Source of the DNA: CALOCN01 sp942491735
GTDB taxonomy: Bacteria > Eisenbacteria > RBG-16-71-46 > JABDJR01
DNA: 64,000 bases
NCBI GenBank assembly: GCA_942491735.1
Contig: CALOCN010000014.1
Coordinates: 1,860,001 to 1,924,000, forward strand
Reading direction: 5' to 3'
The stretch's first letter is position 1; each line of letters begins with the position of its first letter. Below the pieces are notes generated by a model. That model searched no databases. It saw only the letters and a list, made by a program, of their open reading frames with translations, and was not told the origin of the DNA. Below are positions 24,660 through 32,972 of this stretch, piece after piece. Made by a program: the position numbers and the translations under genes.

Positions 24660-25826
24660 ATGCAAACCCTCCAGCTTTCCCAGCGCATGCGCTCCCTCGC
24701 CCAGTCCGACATCCGCCGCATGACCCTCGAATGTGAGCGGGTCGGCGGAATCAACCTCGGTCAGGGCATCTGCGACCTTCCCACCATTCCCGAGCTCAAG
24801 ACCGGGCTGATCCGGGCGGTGGAGGCGAACCAATCCACCTACAGTCGCTACGACGGGGTCGAGCCGCTGCGTCGACACATCGCCGAACGCGAGCAACGCA
24901 AGAACGGGGTCACCTACGATCCCGAGACCGAGATCGTGGTCAGCGTCGGGGCGACCGGGTCCTTCGCCATGACCATGATGGCCCTGCTCGATCCGGGAGA
25001 CGAGGTCATCCTCCCGGAACCGTTCTACGGGTATCACTGGAACACCATCCTCGCCGCCGGGGGAGTCCCCCGACCGGTTCCCCTGCTGGATCCGGACTTC
25101 AGCGTGGACCTGGAGGCGATCGCCGCGGCGGTCGGGCCCCGGACCCGGGCCATCGTGGTCTGCACCCCGGCCAACCCGTCGGGAAAGGTGTGGAGCCCCG
25201 GGGAACTGGACGGGGTGGTCCGCATCATGGAGGCGCACGATGTGTGGGGCGTCACCGACGGCATCTACGAGGACATCCTCTACGATGGACGCAAGCATGT
25301 GGGCCTGGCCTCGCGGCCCGGAGCGCGTGATCGCACCATCACCATCAGCGGATTCTCCAAGACCTTCTCCGTAACCGGCTGGCGCATCGGTTTTGCCGCG
25401 GCGCCCCGGCCCATGGCCCAGGCTCTCGGGGTGCTCAACGACCTCTACTACGTCTGCGCTCCCACTCCGCTCCAGCACGCGGTGGCCCACGCCCTCGCCG
25501 AGGTCAGCCCGGACTACTACACCGACATGGCGAAGGACTACGAGGTCAAACGGGACCGGATCGTCGCCACCTGCAAGCGTCTGGGATGGAAGCCCCGGGT
25601 ACCGGCCGGCGCCTACTACCTCATGGTGGAACCGACCGGACTGGGAGTGGCCACGGCCAAGGAGGCGTCGGACGTGATTCTTGGCCGGGCGCGCGTGGCC
25701 TCGATTCCCGGGAGCGCCTTCTACGCCGACGGCGGGGGAGAGCACCTGGTGCGATTCTGTTTTGCCAAGAGCGACACCGATCTCGACGAGGCATGCCGCC
25801 GGCTCGAGGAGGCGTTCGGCTCGTGA
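24660..25826 (+). CDS. Class I/II pyridoxal-phosphate aminotransferase
   Basis: The product has 388 residues with fold-type I features: substrate/cofactor segment VSVGATGSFAMTMMALLDPG, VVCTPANPSGKV with the conserved Asn, the TDGIYEDILYDG Asp/Tyr pair, and the PLP lysine in SGFSKTFSVTGWRIGF. A late Arg (VRFCFAK) would bind the substrate carboxylate. It belongs to the aspartate/aromatic-type group; the exact amino donor cannot be read. The gene end overlaps the GTG of the proline dehydrogenase gene by four bases, so a joint amino-acid catabolic role is likely. Confidence 0.88.
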   Translation: MQTLQLSQRMRSLAQSDIRRMTLECERVGGINLGQGICDLPTIPELKTGLIRAVEANQSTYSRYDGVEPLRRHIAEREQRKNGVTYDPETEIVVSVGATGSFAMTMMALLDPGDEVILPEPFYGYHWNTILAAGGVPRPVPLLDPDFSVDLEAIAAAVGPRTRAIVVCTPANPSGKVWSPGELDGVVRIMEAHDVWGVTDGIYEDILYDGRKHVGLASRPGARDRTITISGFSKTFSVTGWRIGFAAAPRPMAQALGVLNDLYYVCAPTPLQHAVAHALAEVSPDYYTDMAKDYEVKRDRIVATCKRLGWKPRVPAGAYYLMVEPTGLGVATAKEASDVILGRARVASIPGSAFYADGGGEHLVRFCFAKSDTDLDEACRRLEEAFGS

Positions 25827-26728
25827 ACTGGATGCACAGTGCCATCGCCCGTTCGCTCCCCCTCGTGCCGCGTCCGGTGGTACGACGGGTGAGCTCCCGC
25901 TACATCGCGGGAGAGACGCTCGATGACGCCGTGAACACGGTGCGGGCGCTCAACGCCGACGGCCTCATGGCCACCCTCGACGTCCTGGGCGAGTTCGTGA
26001 GCACGGAGGCCGAAGCGCATCGCGCCGGGCAGGAGTACCTGGACGCGCTCGATGTTCTCCATGCGGAACGGCTCGACAGCAACGTCTCGATCAAGCTCAC
26101 CCAGATGGGTCTCACCATCGATCCCGAACTCTGCTACCGGGTCACCGAAAAGGTGGTGGCCAGGGCGCGGGAACTGGGGAACTTCGTGCGGATCGACATG
26201 GAGGACTCCTCGGTCACCACGTCGACCCTCGATGTCTATCGCCGGCTACGGGATCGACACCCCGGCCGGGTCGGTTGCGTGATCCAGGCCTACCTGCACC
26301 GGAGCGCCGACGACATCCGGGCCCTGGTCGCGGAGTCCGCGAACGTGCGGTTGTGCAAGGGCATCTATCGGGAATCCCCCACCATCGCCTACAAGGACCC
26401 GGAGGCGATCCGGTCCAGCTACACGCGGTTGCTGGGAGACCTGCTCGACGGCGGGGCCTACACGGGGATCGCCACCCACGACGTGAGCCTTGTCGAAGCG
26501 GCGTTCGGCCTCATCCGGGATCGCGGTCTGGACCCCTCGGTCTACGAGTTCCAGATGTTGCTGGGGGTGACCGAGGCCCTGCGCGCGCGCATCCTGGCCG
26601 AAGGTCACCGGCTCCGGGTCTACGTCCCCTTCGGGAGCCACTGGTACGCCTATTCCCTGCGCCGTCTCAAGGAGAACCCGGCCATCGCCGGCCATATCCT
26701 GAGAAACCTGTTCCCCGGCAAGGACTGA
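25823..26728 (+). CDS. Proline dehydrogenase (monofunctional)
   Basis: This 301-residue FAD enzyme oxidises proline to pyrroline-5-carboxylate. The TIM-barrel motifs are clear: SNVSIKLTQMGL, FVRIDMEDSS, VRLCKGIYRES, ATHDVSLVEAA, EFQMLLGV and a tail VYVPFGSHWYAYSLRRLKEN typical of the family. The GTG at 25823 overlaps the previous stop as GTGA; a second start, ATG at 25832, is also possible. It is shorter than PutA and has no P5C-dehydrogenase domain, so that partner enzyme must be encoded elsewhere. Confidence 0.92.
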   Translation: MNWMHSAIARSLPLVPRPVVRRVSSRYIAGETLDDAVNTVRALNADGLMATLDVLGEFVSTEAEAHRAGQEYLDALDVLHAERLDSNVSIKLTQMGLTIDPELCYRVTEKVVARARELGNFVRIDMEDSSVTTSTLDVYRRLRDRHPGRVGCVIQAYLHRSADDIRALVAESANVRLCKGIYRESPTIAYKDPEAIRSSYTRLLGDLLDGGAYTGIATHDVSLVEAAFGLIRDRGLDPSVYEFQMLLGVTEALRARILAEGHRLRVYVPFGSHWYAYSLRRLKENPAIAGHILRNLFPGKD

Positions 26729-26736
26729 GCCGCGGT

Positions 26737-27432
26737 CTATCCCTCCGACGCGTCGAGGATGCGTCCCAGGTGCCGGCTGAGAAACCGGGTCGCCTCGGGT
26801 AGTTTGCCCTCGAAGAAGTGATCCGTCCCCGGGACCACATGGAACGCCGACGATCCGGGCCAGGCCCGGAAGTAGTCCGCCGCCTTGTCGGGCGGGGTGT
26901 ACTGGTCGTTCTCGCCGTGCACTGCGGCGACCGGGATCGAAACCGGGAACGGATCCGGGGGCTCGATGATCCTCAGCGGCACGCCCAGCAGGCCCAGGGC
27001 GAGGGGAACCGGAACCGTCCCGTCGGCCCGCGCCGAGGCGAGCAGGGTCATCCCGGCCCCGAACGAGAATCCGGTGGCCAGGAGCGGCGCGCCGGGAAGG
27101 CGTTGCGAGGCGAACCTCCACGCGGCCATCAGGTCATCGACCTCGCCGCGTCCCTCGTCATAGCTTCCCTCGCTCGCCCCCACCCCGCGGAAGTTGAAAC
27201 GCAGGCTGGCTACCGACAAGTCGTGGTTGAGCACCCGCGCGGTGTGGAAGACCACCTTGTTCATCATCGTGCCGCCGAAAGCGGGATGCGGGTGGGCCAC
27301 CACCACCACGCCGCGCGGTGCGGTGCCGTCCCGCGGGGGGCGCCACTTGGCCTCCAGGACCCCGGCCGGACCGGTCAGGGTCAGGGATTCCTCCCGGGCC
27401 AGGGTTCGTGGATCGAGATCGAAGTCGGACAC
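26737..27432 (-). CDS. Alpha/beta hydrolase, COG2945-like
   Basis: The product has 231 residues. Signatures of this small hydrolase group are VVAHPHPAFGGTMMNKVV, LRFNFRGVGASEGSYDEGRGE and the nucleophile elbow GFSFGAGM. A late Asp (VHGENDQYTPP) and His (GTDHFFEG) complete a catalytic triad. There is no signal peptide, so it acts in the cytoplasm. The group has no firmly established substrate. It lies eight bases from the convergent proline dehydrogenase gene and diverges from the gene at 27564. Confidence 0.8.
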   Translation of the reverse strand: MSDFDLDPRTLAREESLTLTGPAGVLEAKWRPPRDGTAPRGVVVVAHPHPAFGGTMMNKVVFHTARVLNHDLSVASLRFNFRGVGASEGSYDEGRGEVDDLMAAWRFASQRLPGAPLLATGFSFGAGMTLLASARADGTVPVPLALGLLGVPLRIIEPPDPFPVSIPVAAVHGENDQYTPPDKAADYFRAWPGSSAFHVVPGTDHFFEGKLPEATRFLSRHLGRILDASEG

Positions 27433-27456
27433 AGGGGGCCTCGTGCGGGGCGGGTA

Positions 27457-27485
27457 TTGACAGCGACGTAGGCCGATCCTACCAT
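27457..27485 (+). promoter_or_regulatory. Sigma-70-like promoter for the 27564-30660 unit
   Basis: TTGACA (27457-27462), exactly 17 bases, then TACCAT (27480-27485). The -35 is a perfect consensus. The expected start is near 27492, about 70 bases before the first ATG of the downstream unit. Confidence 0.65.
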
Positions 27486-27563
27486 CCGCGCGATCTCAAC
27501 CCTCCCAGGGAGACAACGCACATCCAACAGCGACGATCCACTTTCCGTGACCTGACCGTACGT

Positions 27564-28136
27564 ATGGCGGTGGTCCTACCGTTCGCGGGTCTCGCCCTCG
27601 CCCTCCTCTGGTGGGCCGGACCCACCGTTGTCCCCGCCGACACCGGCACCGTGGGCCGGGCGGGGGAACAACCGGTCCTTCTCGTTTCCCCCCGCGCGCA
27701 TCTTCCCGCGTTCACCGCCCTGGTCGAGTGGAATCGGGAGCAGGGATGCCGAGCCTACGTGGTGACGGTCCCGGATCATGATCTCCTGGACCCCGCTTCC
27801 CCGGAACTCACCTACCTGGCCGGGCTCTGCGCCCTGCGGGGGGTGCGGTTCCTCGTGCTGGGCGGCAGCTCGAACACGGGTGAAGTCATGCTGGCGGACC
27901 CCTTGGTTCGCTTGCAGTTGGAGCCGGTGAACGGAAGCGATCACTTTCCCGATGGGTTCCGCCTGGGCCGGGTGCCGGTACGTTCCCCGGAGGAGGCCTG
28001 GCTTTTCGTCGAGGCCTGTCGCGCCCAGGGCATGACGCTCGATCACCTCCTGCACCCGGAGACCCCGTCCACGTTCTTTGCCCAGGTCGGGATGCCCGTG
28101 GGGAGCGAACCCCCCACCCAGGCCCCTCGCCGCTGA
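27564..28136 (+). CDS. Membrane-anchored protein resembling part of a gingipain-type (C25) fold
   Basis: The product has about 190 residues with an N-terminal membrane segment (VVLPFAGLALALLWWAG) followed by one compact domain. Segments such as LVEWNREQGCRAYVVTVPD, LRGVRFLVLGGSSN and DGFRLGRVPVRSPEEAW recall the Rossmann-like half of C25 (gingipain) peptidases just before their catalytic His and Cys, which are absent here. The relationship is weak and was judged by eye. The start is uncertain: the ATG at 27564 has no ribosome site, while the only good GGGAG lies nine bases before an in-frame ATC codon at 27522. It is the first gene after a strong promoter and ends six bases before the Nudix gene. 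Confidence 0.55.
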   Translation: MAVVLPFAGLALALLWWAGPTVVPADTGTVGRAGEQPVLLVSPRAHLPAFTALVEWNREQGCRAYVVTVPDHDLLDPASPELTYLAGLCALRGVRFLVLGGSSNTGEVMLADPLVRLQLEPVNGSDHFPDGFRLGRVPVRSPEEAWLFVEACRAQGMTLDHLLHPETPSTFFAQVGMPVGSEPPTQAPRR

Positions 28137-28142
28137 CAGGTC

Positions 28143-28667
28143 GTGGAGCCCACCCGGTATTGCCCGCAGTGCGGCGCGCCCACCCGGACCGAACCGCGAG
28201 GCGGTCGTCCCCGCGCCGTGTGCGGGGTCTGTGATCGGGTCTGGTGGCGGAACCCCAAGACCGGGGTCGCGGTGATCGTGCGCGACTCCCGGGAACGGGT
28301 GCTCCTGGTTCGGCGCAGCGGGAACACCCGCCCCGGCGCATGGTGCATTCCCTGCGGCCATGTGGAGTGGGATGAAGACGTACGCGAAGCGGCGCGGCGG
28401 GAACTGACCGAGGAAACCGGGCTCGGCGTGGAGATCGGGCGGGTCTATGCGGTGTTCTCGAACACCCACGACCCCGAGGCCCACTCGGTCGGCATCTGGT
28501 TCCTGGGTCGGGTCACCGGCGGCACCCTGCGCGCCGGGGGGGACGCGGACCGGGCCGACTGGTTCCCTCCCGCGACTCCGGCGACACCCTTGGCCTTTCC
28601 CACCGACGCCAGAGTGCTCCAGGCGCTGGCCGAGGGGCGGGAGCAGGCGCCGGGAGTCCCGTCGTGA
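28143..28667 (+). CDS. Nudix hydrolase with N-terminal zinc ribbon
   Basis: The product has 174 residues. A four-Cys ribbon (YCPQCG ... CGVCDR) is followed by a Nudix domain. The Nudix box GHVEWDEDVREAARRELTEE followed by TGL matches Gx5Ex7REUxEExGU without exception, so it should hydrolyse a nucleoside-diphosphate-linked substrate with Mg2+. The ribbon resembles NudC/NADH-pyrophosphatase-like and ADP-ribose-type enzymes, but the substrate is not defined. It begins with GTG, and its stop overlaps the next gene's GTG by four bases. Confidence 0.88.
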   Translation: MEPTRYCPQCGAPTRTEPRGGRPRAVCGVCDRVWWRNPKTGVAVIVRDSRERVLLVRRSGNTRPGAWCIPCGHVEWDEDVREAARRELTEETGLGVEIGRVYAVFSNTHDPEAHSVGIWFLGRVTGGTLRAGGDADRADWFPPATPATPLAFPTDARVLQALAEGREQAPGVPS

Positions 28668-29920
28668 GCCGGTGGCAAGAGGCGCTGGCCATGCTGGAAC
28701 GTCATTGGCGGGGCGTGCTGTTGGTGGGGGTGATGCTGCGCGTCGGGGCGATGCTGGTCACCTCGGTGTTCCCCCTCGTGGCCAACACCTGGGACAGCAC
28801 CTTCTACCAGGAGACCGCGGTCACCCTGGCCGACAGGGGAACCTATGCCTTCCAGGGAAAGCCCACGGCGCTCTACCCGCCGGGATACCCGGTCGTCCTG
28901 TCCGGGGCGTATCGTCTCCTGGGTTCCGACGTGCGCGTGGGTCAGGCGGTGGGCGTGCTTGCCTCGCTGATTCTCCTGTGGGGAACCGCTGCGTTGACGC
29001 GGCGGTTCGCCGGTGCGCGTGCCGCGCGTCGCACCGTGGTGCTCATGGCGATCGACCCCACCCAGATCGTCATGCCGGCCTTTCTCATGTCCGAAGCAGT
29101 GTGTGCGGCCCTGCTCGCGGTGGGTCTGGTCTCCCTGTGCGCGGCAACCCTTGGACCCCGCCGGGCCCTGCTGCTGATCGCCGTACTGGCCCTTACCCTG
29201 GCCGGCTTCACGCGGGGGCACGCGTTCCTCATCGCTCCCGCCGTTCTCCTGGTGCTTGCCGCGAGCCGACGCATGCCGGTTCGGGTCGCCATCCTGGCCG
29301 CCGCCGCCGTACTGCTCGTCAACGGGATCGCGCTCGGCCTCTGGGCCCAGCGCAACGACCGGGTCCTGGGGGAGCCGGTCCTGCTGGCCACCAACGGCGC
29401 CATGAATCTCCTGCTGGGAAACAACGCCAACGCCAACGGGGGGCGTGCGGATCCGCCGGGAGGGGTGCCGCAGACCGGGAACGAGCTGGAGGATCAGCGC
29501 CTTTCGCGGGAACGTGCGCTGGAGTTCATCCGACGCAATCCGATCCGGACCCTCTTTCTCATGCCGGTCAAGGCGGCCCGCCTCTGGGTGGCCGCACCGC
29601 TGGTGACCTACCGGGCGGAGCTGCGGGCCAAGTGGGGGAGCGCACCGGCCCTGGTCGTGCTCGTCCTTGCCCAGGGGTTTCATGTCCTGCTGTGGGTCGG
29701 GGCGTTGATGGCGTTGCGACGCCGTCGACCGGTGGGGAAGGTCTGGTTCGCCGCGGTCGCCATGTGGACCCTGGGCCACCTGCCGTTCCTGGGCGGGGCA
29801 CGGTACCTGTTCCCGGTCTGGTTCCTGGCTCACGCCGCCACGGCGAGCCTCGCCGAGGAGACCGGTCCGACCCCGGAGTTGACACCCGCCTCCCGGGTTC
29901 CTAGTGTCCCTGTCCCATGA
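28664..29920 (+). CDS. GT-C-fold membrane glycosyltransferase (GT39/ArnT-like)
   Basis: This 418-residue protein has about ten membrane segments. The first outer loop contains an acidic residue after the first helix (ANTWDSTFYQE) and the motif ALYPPGYPVV, both characteristic of the PMT/ArnT-like superfamily, which moves sugars from polyprenyl phosphate donors outside the cytoplasm. Near the C-terminus GGARYLFPVWFL matches the closing motif of the group. The acceptor is unknown. It is coupled to the genes on both sides by four-base overlaps (Nudix and lgt). Confidence 0.8.
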   Translation: MSRWQEALAMLERHWRGVLLVGVMLRVGAMLVTSVFPLVANTWDSTFYQETAVTLADRGTYAFQGKPTALYPPGYPVVLSGAYRLLGSDVRVGQAVGVLASLILLWGTAALTRRFAGARAARRTVVLMAIDPTQIVMPAFLMSEAVCAALLAVGLVSLCAATLGPRRALLLIAVLALTLAGFTRGHAFLIAPAVLLVLAASRRMPVRVAILAAAAVLLVNGIALGLWAQRNDRVLGEPVLLATNGAMNLLLGNNANANGGRADPPGGVPQTGNELEDQRLSRERALEFIRRNPIRTLFLMPVKAARLWVAAPLVTYRAELRAKWGSAPALVVLVLAQGFHVLLWVGALMALRRRRPVGKVWFAAVAMWTLGHLPFLGGARYLFPVWFLAHAATASLAEETGPTPELTPASRVPSVPVP

Positions 29921-30660
29921 TTCCCCATCTGTTCAAGATCGGCCCCATCACCGTGCACTCCTTCGGCTTCGCGCTGGCGGTGGGGTTCCTGCTCATCGCC
30001 TGGCTTGTCTCCAAGGATTTCAAACGGCGCGGCTACTCCCCGGATCTGGGAGGAACCACCACCCTCGCCGCCATGGTGGGGGGTGTGCTGGGGGCGAAGC
30101 TCTACTACCTGCTCGACCACTGGCCGAGCACGGTCGCGGATCCCGTGGGGTCCATCTTTTCCGGGTCCGGTCTGACCTACTACGGCGGTTTCATCGGCGG
30201 CTTCATCGCCGTGGTGGTGGTGGCCCGACGCCACGGAATCGCCTTCCGCGAGATGGGGGACATCTGTGCGCCCCTGCTTGGGCTCGGCTACGGCGTGGGG
30301 CGCCTGGGCTGTTTCCTCAACGGGGACGACTACGGTCGGGTCACCGACTCCTGGATCGGGATGGCCTTTCCCAAGGGACAGCCCCCTACCGCGCCCGGGG
30401 TGACGGTGATACCGACCCAGGCCTTCGAGGCGGCGGCCGGATTGGCCCTGTTCGCGTTGCTGTGGAAGCTGCGGGTTCCGTTCCAGGAGACGAGGGGACG
30501 CCTCTTTGGCACCTATCTGGTCCTGGCCGGGATCGAGCGTTTCGCGGTGGAGTTCTGGCGGACCAATGACCCGATTGGCCTGTTCACCGTGGCGCAATGG
30601 ATCAGTCTGGGTCTGGTCGCCCTCGGGACGTTCTTGCTCCTGACCTCCTCCAAACGCTAA
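29917..30660 (+). CDS. lgt: Prolipoprotein diacylglyceryl transferase
   Basis: The product has 247 residues. It attaches diacylglycerol from phosphatidylglycerol to the lipobox Cys of prelipoproteins in the inner membrane. About seven membrane helices are seen, with the family signature GRLGCFLNGDDYG at about 127-139 and GLTYYGGFIGGF earlier. The substrate set includes several lipoproteins in this window (the sulfatase, small lipoproteins, esterase and BNR protein). The ATG overlaps the glycosyltransferase stop by four bases. Confidence 0.95.
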   Translation: MIPHLFKIGPITVHSFGFALAVGFLLIAWLVSKDFKRRGYSPDLGGTTTLAAMVGGVLGAKLYYLLDHWPSTVADPVGSIFSGSGLTYYGGFIGGFIAVVVVARRHGIAFREMGDICAPLLGLGYGVGRLGCFLNGDDYGRVTDSWIGMAFPKGQPPTAPGVTVIPTQAFEAAAGLALFALLWKLRVPFQETRGRLFGTYLVLAGIERFAVEFWRTNDPIGLFTVAQWISLGLVALGTFLLLTSSKR

Positions 30661-30700
30661 GCTGGATCGACCCCTACCCACTCCAGCAACGAGGCGCTGA

Positions 30701-31708
30701 ATGCCCCTGGTCGATCCGTTCGGTCGTGAGATCACCTATCTCCGTATCTCGGTCACCGATCGCTGCAATCTCAAGTGCAGTTACTGCATGCCGCTCGACG
30801 CCCACCATGTCGAGCGGGAAGAGGTCCTGAGCTTCGAGGAGATCGATCGCCTGGTGCGGGTCGCGGTTTCCCTGGGGTGGCGCAAGGTGCGTCTCACCGG
30901 CGGGGAGCCGCTGGTGCGCCGGGACCTCGTGGACCTCGTGGCGCGTCTGGCGCGGCACAAGGAGAACGGTCTCACCCAGTTGGTCATGACCACCAACGCC
31001 ATCCTGCTGGACCGTTTTGCCCCGGCCCTGGCCGCAGCCGGACTGGATCGGGTCAACATCAGCCTGGATACCCTGCGTCGTGATCGGTTCACGGACATCA
31101 CCCGCTACGACAAGCTGGACGCGGTGCTGTCGGGGCTGGATGCGGCGGTGTCCGCCGGCCTCGCTCCGGTCAAGATCAACACCGTGCTCATCCGCGGCGT
31201 GACCGACGATGAGATCGAGGACTTCGTGGAACTGGCCCGCACCCGGCCCATCGACCTGCGCTTCATCGAGTTCATGCCCTTCGGCGGCAACGGATGGACC
31301 GCCGAGCAGGTCCTGCGCAGCGACGACCTGCGGGCGCGGATCGAGGCCATCGCCCCGTTGACCCCGCTGGAACGTGAAGCGGACGCCGGTCCGGCCCAGG
31401 GTTTCACCTCGGCCGGTTGGGCGGGGCGGGTGGCGTTCATCTCGCCGATTTCGGATCGGGCGTTCTGTTCGCGTTGCAACCGGGTGCGACTGACGTCCGA
31501 GGGGCGTTTGCGCGGTTGCCTGCTCAACGAGAACGAGATGGACTTCCGCGCTCTCATGCGCGCAGGGGGTTCCGACGAGGACGTGGCGAACCTGTTCCGC
31601 AAGGCGATCGGTCTCAAGCCCGAGGAACACCCGTTCCATCGCGACCTGGCCGCGGGCGTGGCCACCGGCCCCACGGACGGTCGCGCGATGCACCGGATCG
31701 GCGGTTGA
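30701..31708 (+). CDS. moaA: GTP 3',8-cyclase, molybdenum cofactor synthesis
   Basis: The product has 335 residues. It is a radical AdoMet enzyme that rearranges GTP in the first step of molybdopterin synthesis, together with MoaC. The AdoMet cluster CNLKCSYC is at about 22-29, the second cluster lies at FCSRCNRVRL and GRLRGCLL near residue 260-275, and the chain ends in the double glycine needed for activity (MHRIGG). No other moa gene is present. The gene ends in a TGA inside a TTG start of the next gene. Confidence 0.95.
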   Translation: MPLVDPFGREITYLRISVTDRCNLKCSYCMPLDAHHVEREEVLSFEEIDRLVRVAVSLGWRKVRLTGGEPLVRRDLVDLVARLARHKENGLTQLVMTTNAILLDRFAPALAAAGLDRVNISLDTLRRDRFTDITRYDKLDAVLSGLDAAVSAGLAPVKINTVLIRGVTDDEIEDFVELARTRPIDLRFIEFMPFGGNGWTAEQVLRSDDLRARIEAIAPLTPLEREADAGPAQGFTSAGWAGRVAFISPISDRAFCSRCNRVRLTSEGRLRGCLLNENEMDFRALMRAGGSDEDVANLFRKAIGLKPEEHPFHRDLAAGVATGPTDGRAMHRIGG

Positions 31709-32961
31709 ACCCGGCCGCGGGGCCGGCCGGACGCCTCATCCTGCTGGCCGCCCTGATCGGTGGGTCCCCCTCCGTGGGTCGGGTGGCGATTCCCCTCGAC
31801 GGAGCGATCTACTCGCTGCCCACCCCGGACGGCGCCGGGAAGACGCGACTGCTCGTGGTCATCCCGCGCCACGCGCTCTTCCAGCAATCCGACCTCGACT
31901 CGACCACCCTGCGTTTGACCGCTTTGGTGCGTGGCGGGGGAGACACCGAGACCCACGCGTCCTGGACCGGCCGGGTGGGCCGCCCGTCCCCGGTGTCCGA
32001 GGGCCCGTTCCCCCTGGATGGCGATGTGCGCTGGGTGCGCACCATGATTCTTCCTCCCGGGAAGGTGCGGGTCTCTCTCCTGGTCCTGGACCTCGAGCGG
32101 GACATGGAAACCGAGGCCGAGTTGCGCGGCGAGGTGCCGGATTTCGCCGCATCGCCGTTGGCCGTCTCCGACCTGGTCCTGGGGCGGTGTGCCCTGGAGG
32201 CCGTGGATCGGTTCGATGCGGATCAGACGGAGGGCGGGGTACTTCCGTTGCCGCGACCGGTCTATGGCGACCGTACGCCCGAGTTCTGCGCGTCGTTGAG
32301 CGTGGTCTCGCAACCGGGGCTTCGGGGTGAGCCGCTGCGGATCGACTGGTCGGTGCGGGACGAGACGGGTCGGGTGATCGAGGTCGGCGAACTGGAGCCG
32401 GATCCCGCGCCCCGGGAGATCTCGGTGTTGATCGAACCCACCCTGGACCGCCTGGTCACCGGCCGCCACCGGCTGCGGGTGGAGGTGAAACGGGGAGGAG
32501 AGTCCCATCGCCGCGAGGCGGAGTTCGACGTGGATGCCTCCCGCGGCGCGCGGTTCCGGGATCCGGAACAGGTGCGGGTCACCCTGGGCTACGTGGCCAC
32601 CCGGACCGAGCGGGATGCCCTCGAACGCGCCCTCGATCGCGACCTTCCCGAGCTGTGGGAACGGTTCTGGGAGCGACGCGACCCGACACCGGATCTGCCC
32701 GAGAACCGGACGATGACGGAGTTCATTCGCCGGGTACGCGCCACCGAGCGTCGGTACGGGGGGCTGATTCCCGGTTGGAGAACCGACCGTGGGCGCATTC
32801 ACATTCTTTACGGGGAACCCGATCGGGTGGAGTATCCAAGGGACGCGACATATCGCCTTCCAACCGAGGTCTGGTACTACGTCGACCGGGGTCTCGAGTT
32901 CGTCTTCCAGGATGTGGGTCTCGGGGACTTTCGTCTCACCGGCCCGCGCCGCGACCGATAG
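31705..32961 (+). CDS. Secreted GWxTD-domain protein
   Basis: The product has 418 residues. A signal-like stretch (GRLILLAALIGGSPSVG) is followed by two Ig-like or beta-rich regions. The C-terminal 100 residues carry the GWxTD signature, here GLIPGWRTDRGRIHILYGEP, then EVWYYVDRGLEFVF. The function of GWxTD domains is not established; they occur in secreted proteins of FCB and Acidobacteria. The start is taken as the rare TTG at 31705, which overlaps the moaA stop and gives the signal peptide directly. No ATG or GTG in this frame fits better. Confidence 0.75.
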   Translation: MNPAAGPAGRLILLAALIGGSPSVGRVAIPLDGAIYSLPTPDGAGKTRLLVVIPRHALFQQSDLDSTTLRLTALVRGGGDTETHASWTGRVGRPSPVSEGPFPLDGDVRWVRTMILPPGKVRVSLLVLDLERDMETEAELRGEVPDFAASPLAVSDLVLGRCALEAVDRFDADQTEGGVLPLPRPVYGDRTPEFCASLSVVSQPGLRGEPLRIDWSVRDETGRVIEVGELEPDPAPREISVLIEPTLDRLVTGRHRLRVEVKRGGESHRREAEFDVDASRGARFRDPEQVRVTLGYVATRTERDALERALDRDLPELWERFWERRDPTPDLPENRTMTEFIRRVRATERRYGGLIPGWRTDRGRIHILYGEPDRVEYPRDATYRLPTEVWYYVDRGLEFVFQDVGLGDFRLTGPRRDR

Positions 32962-32972
32962 GGCACTCCATC

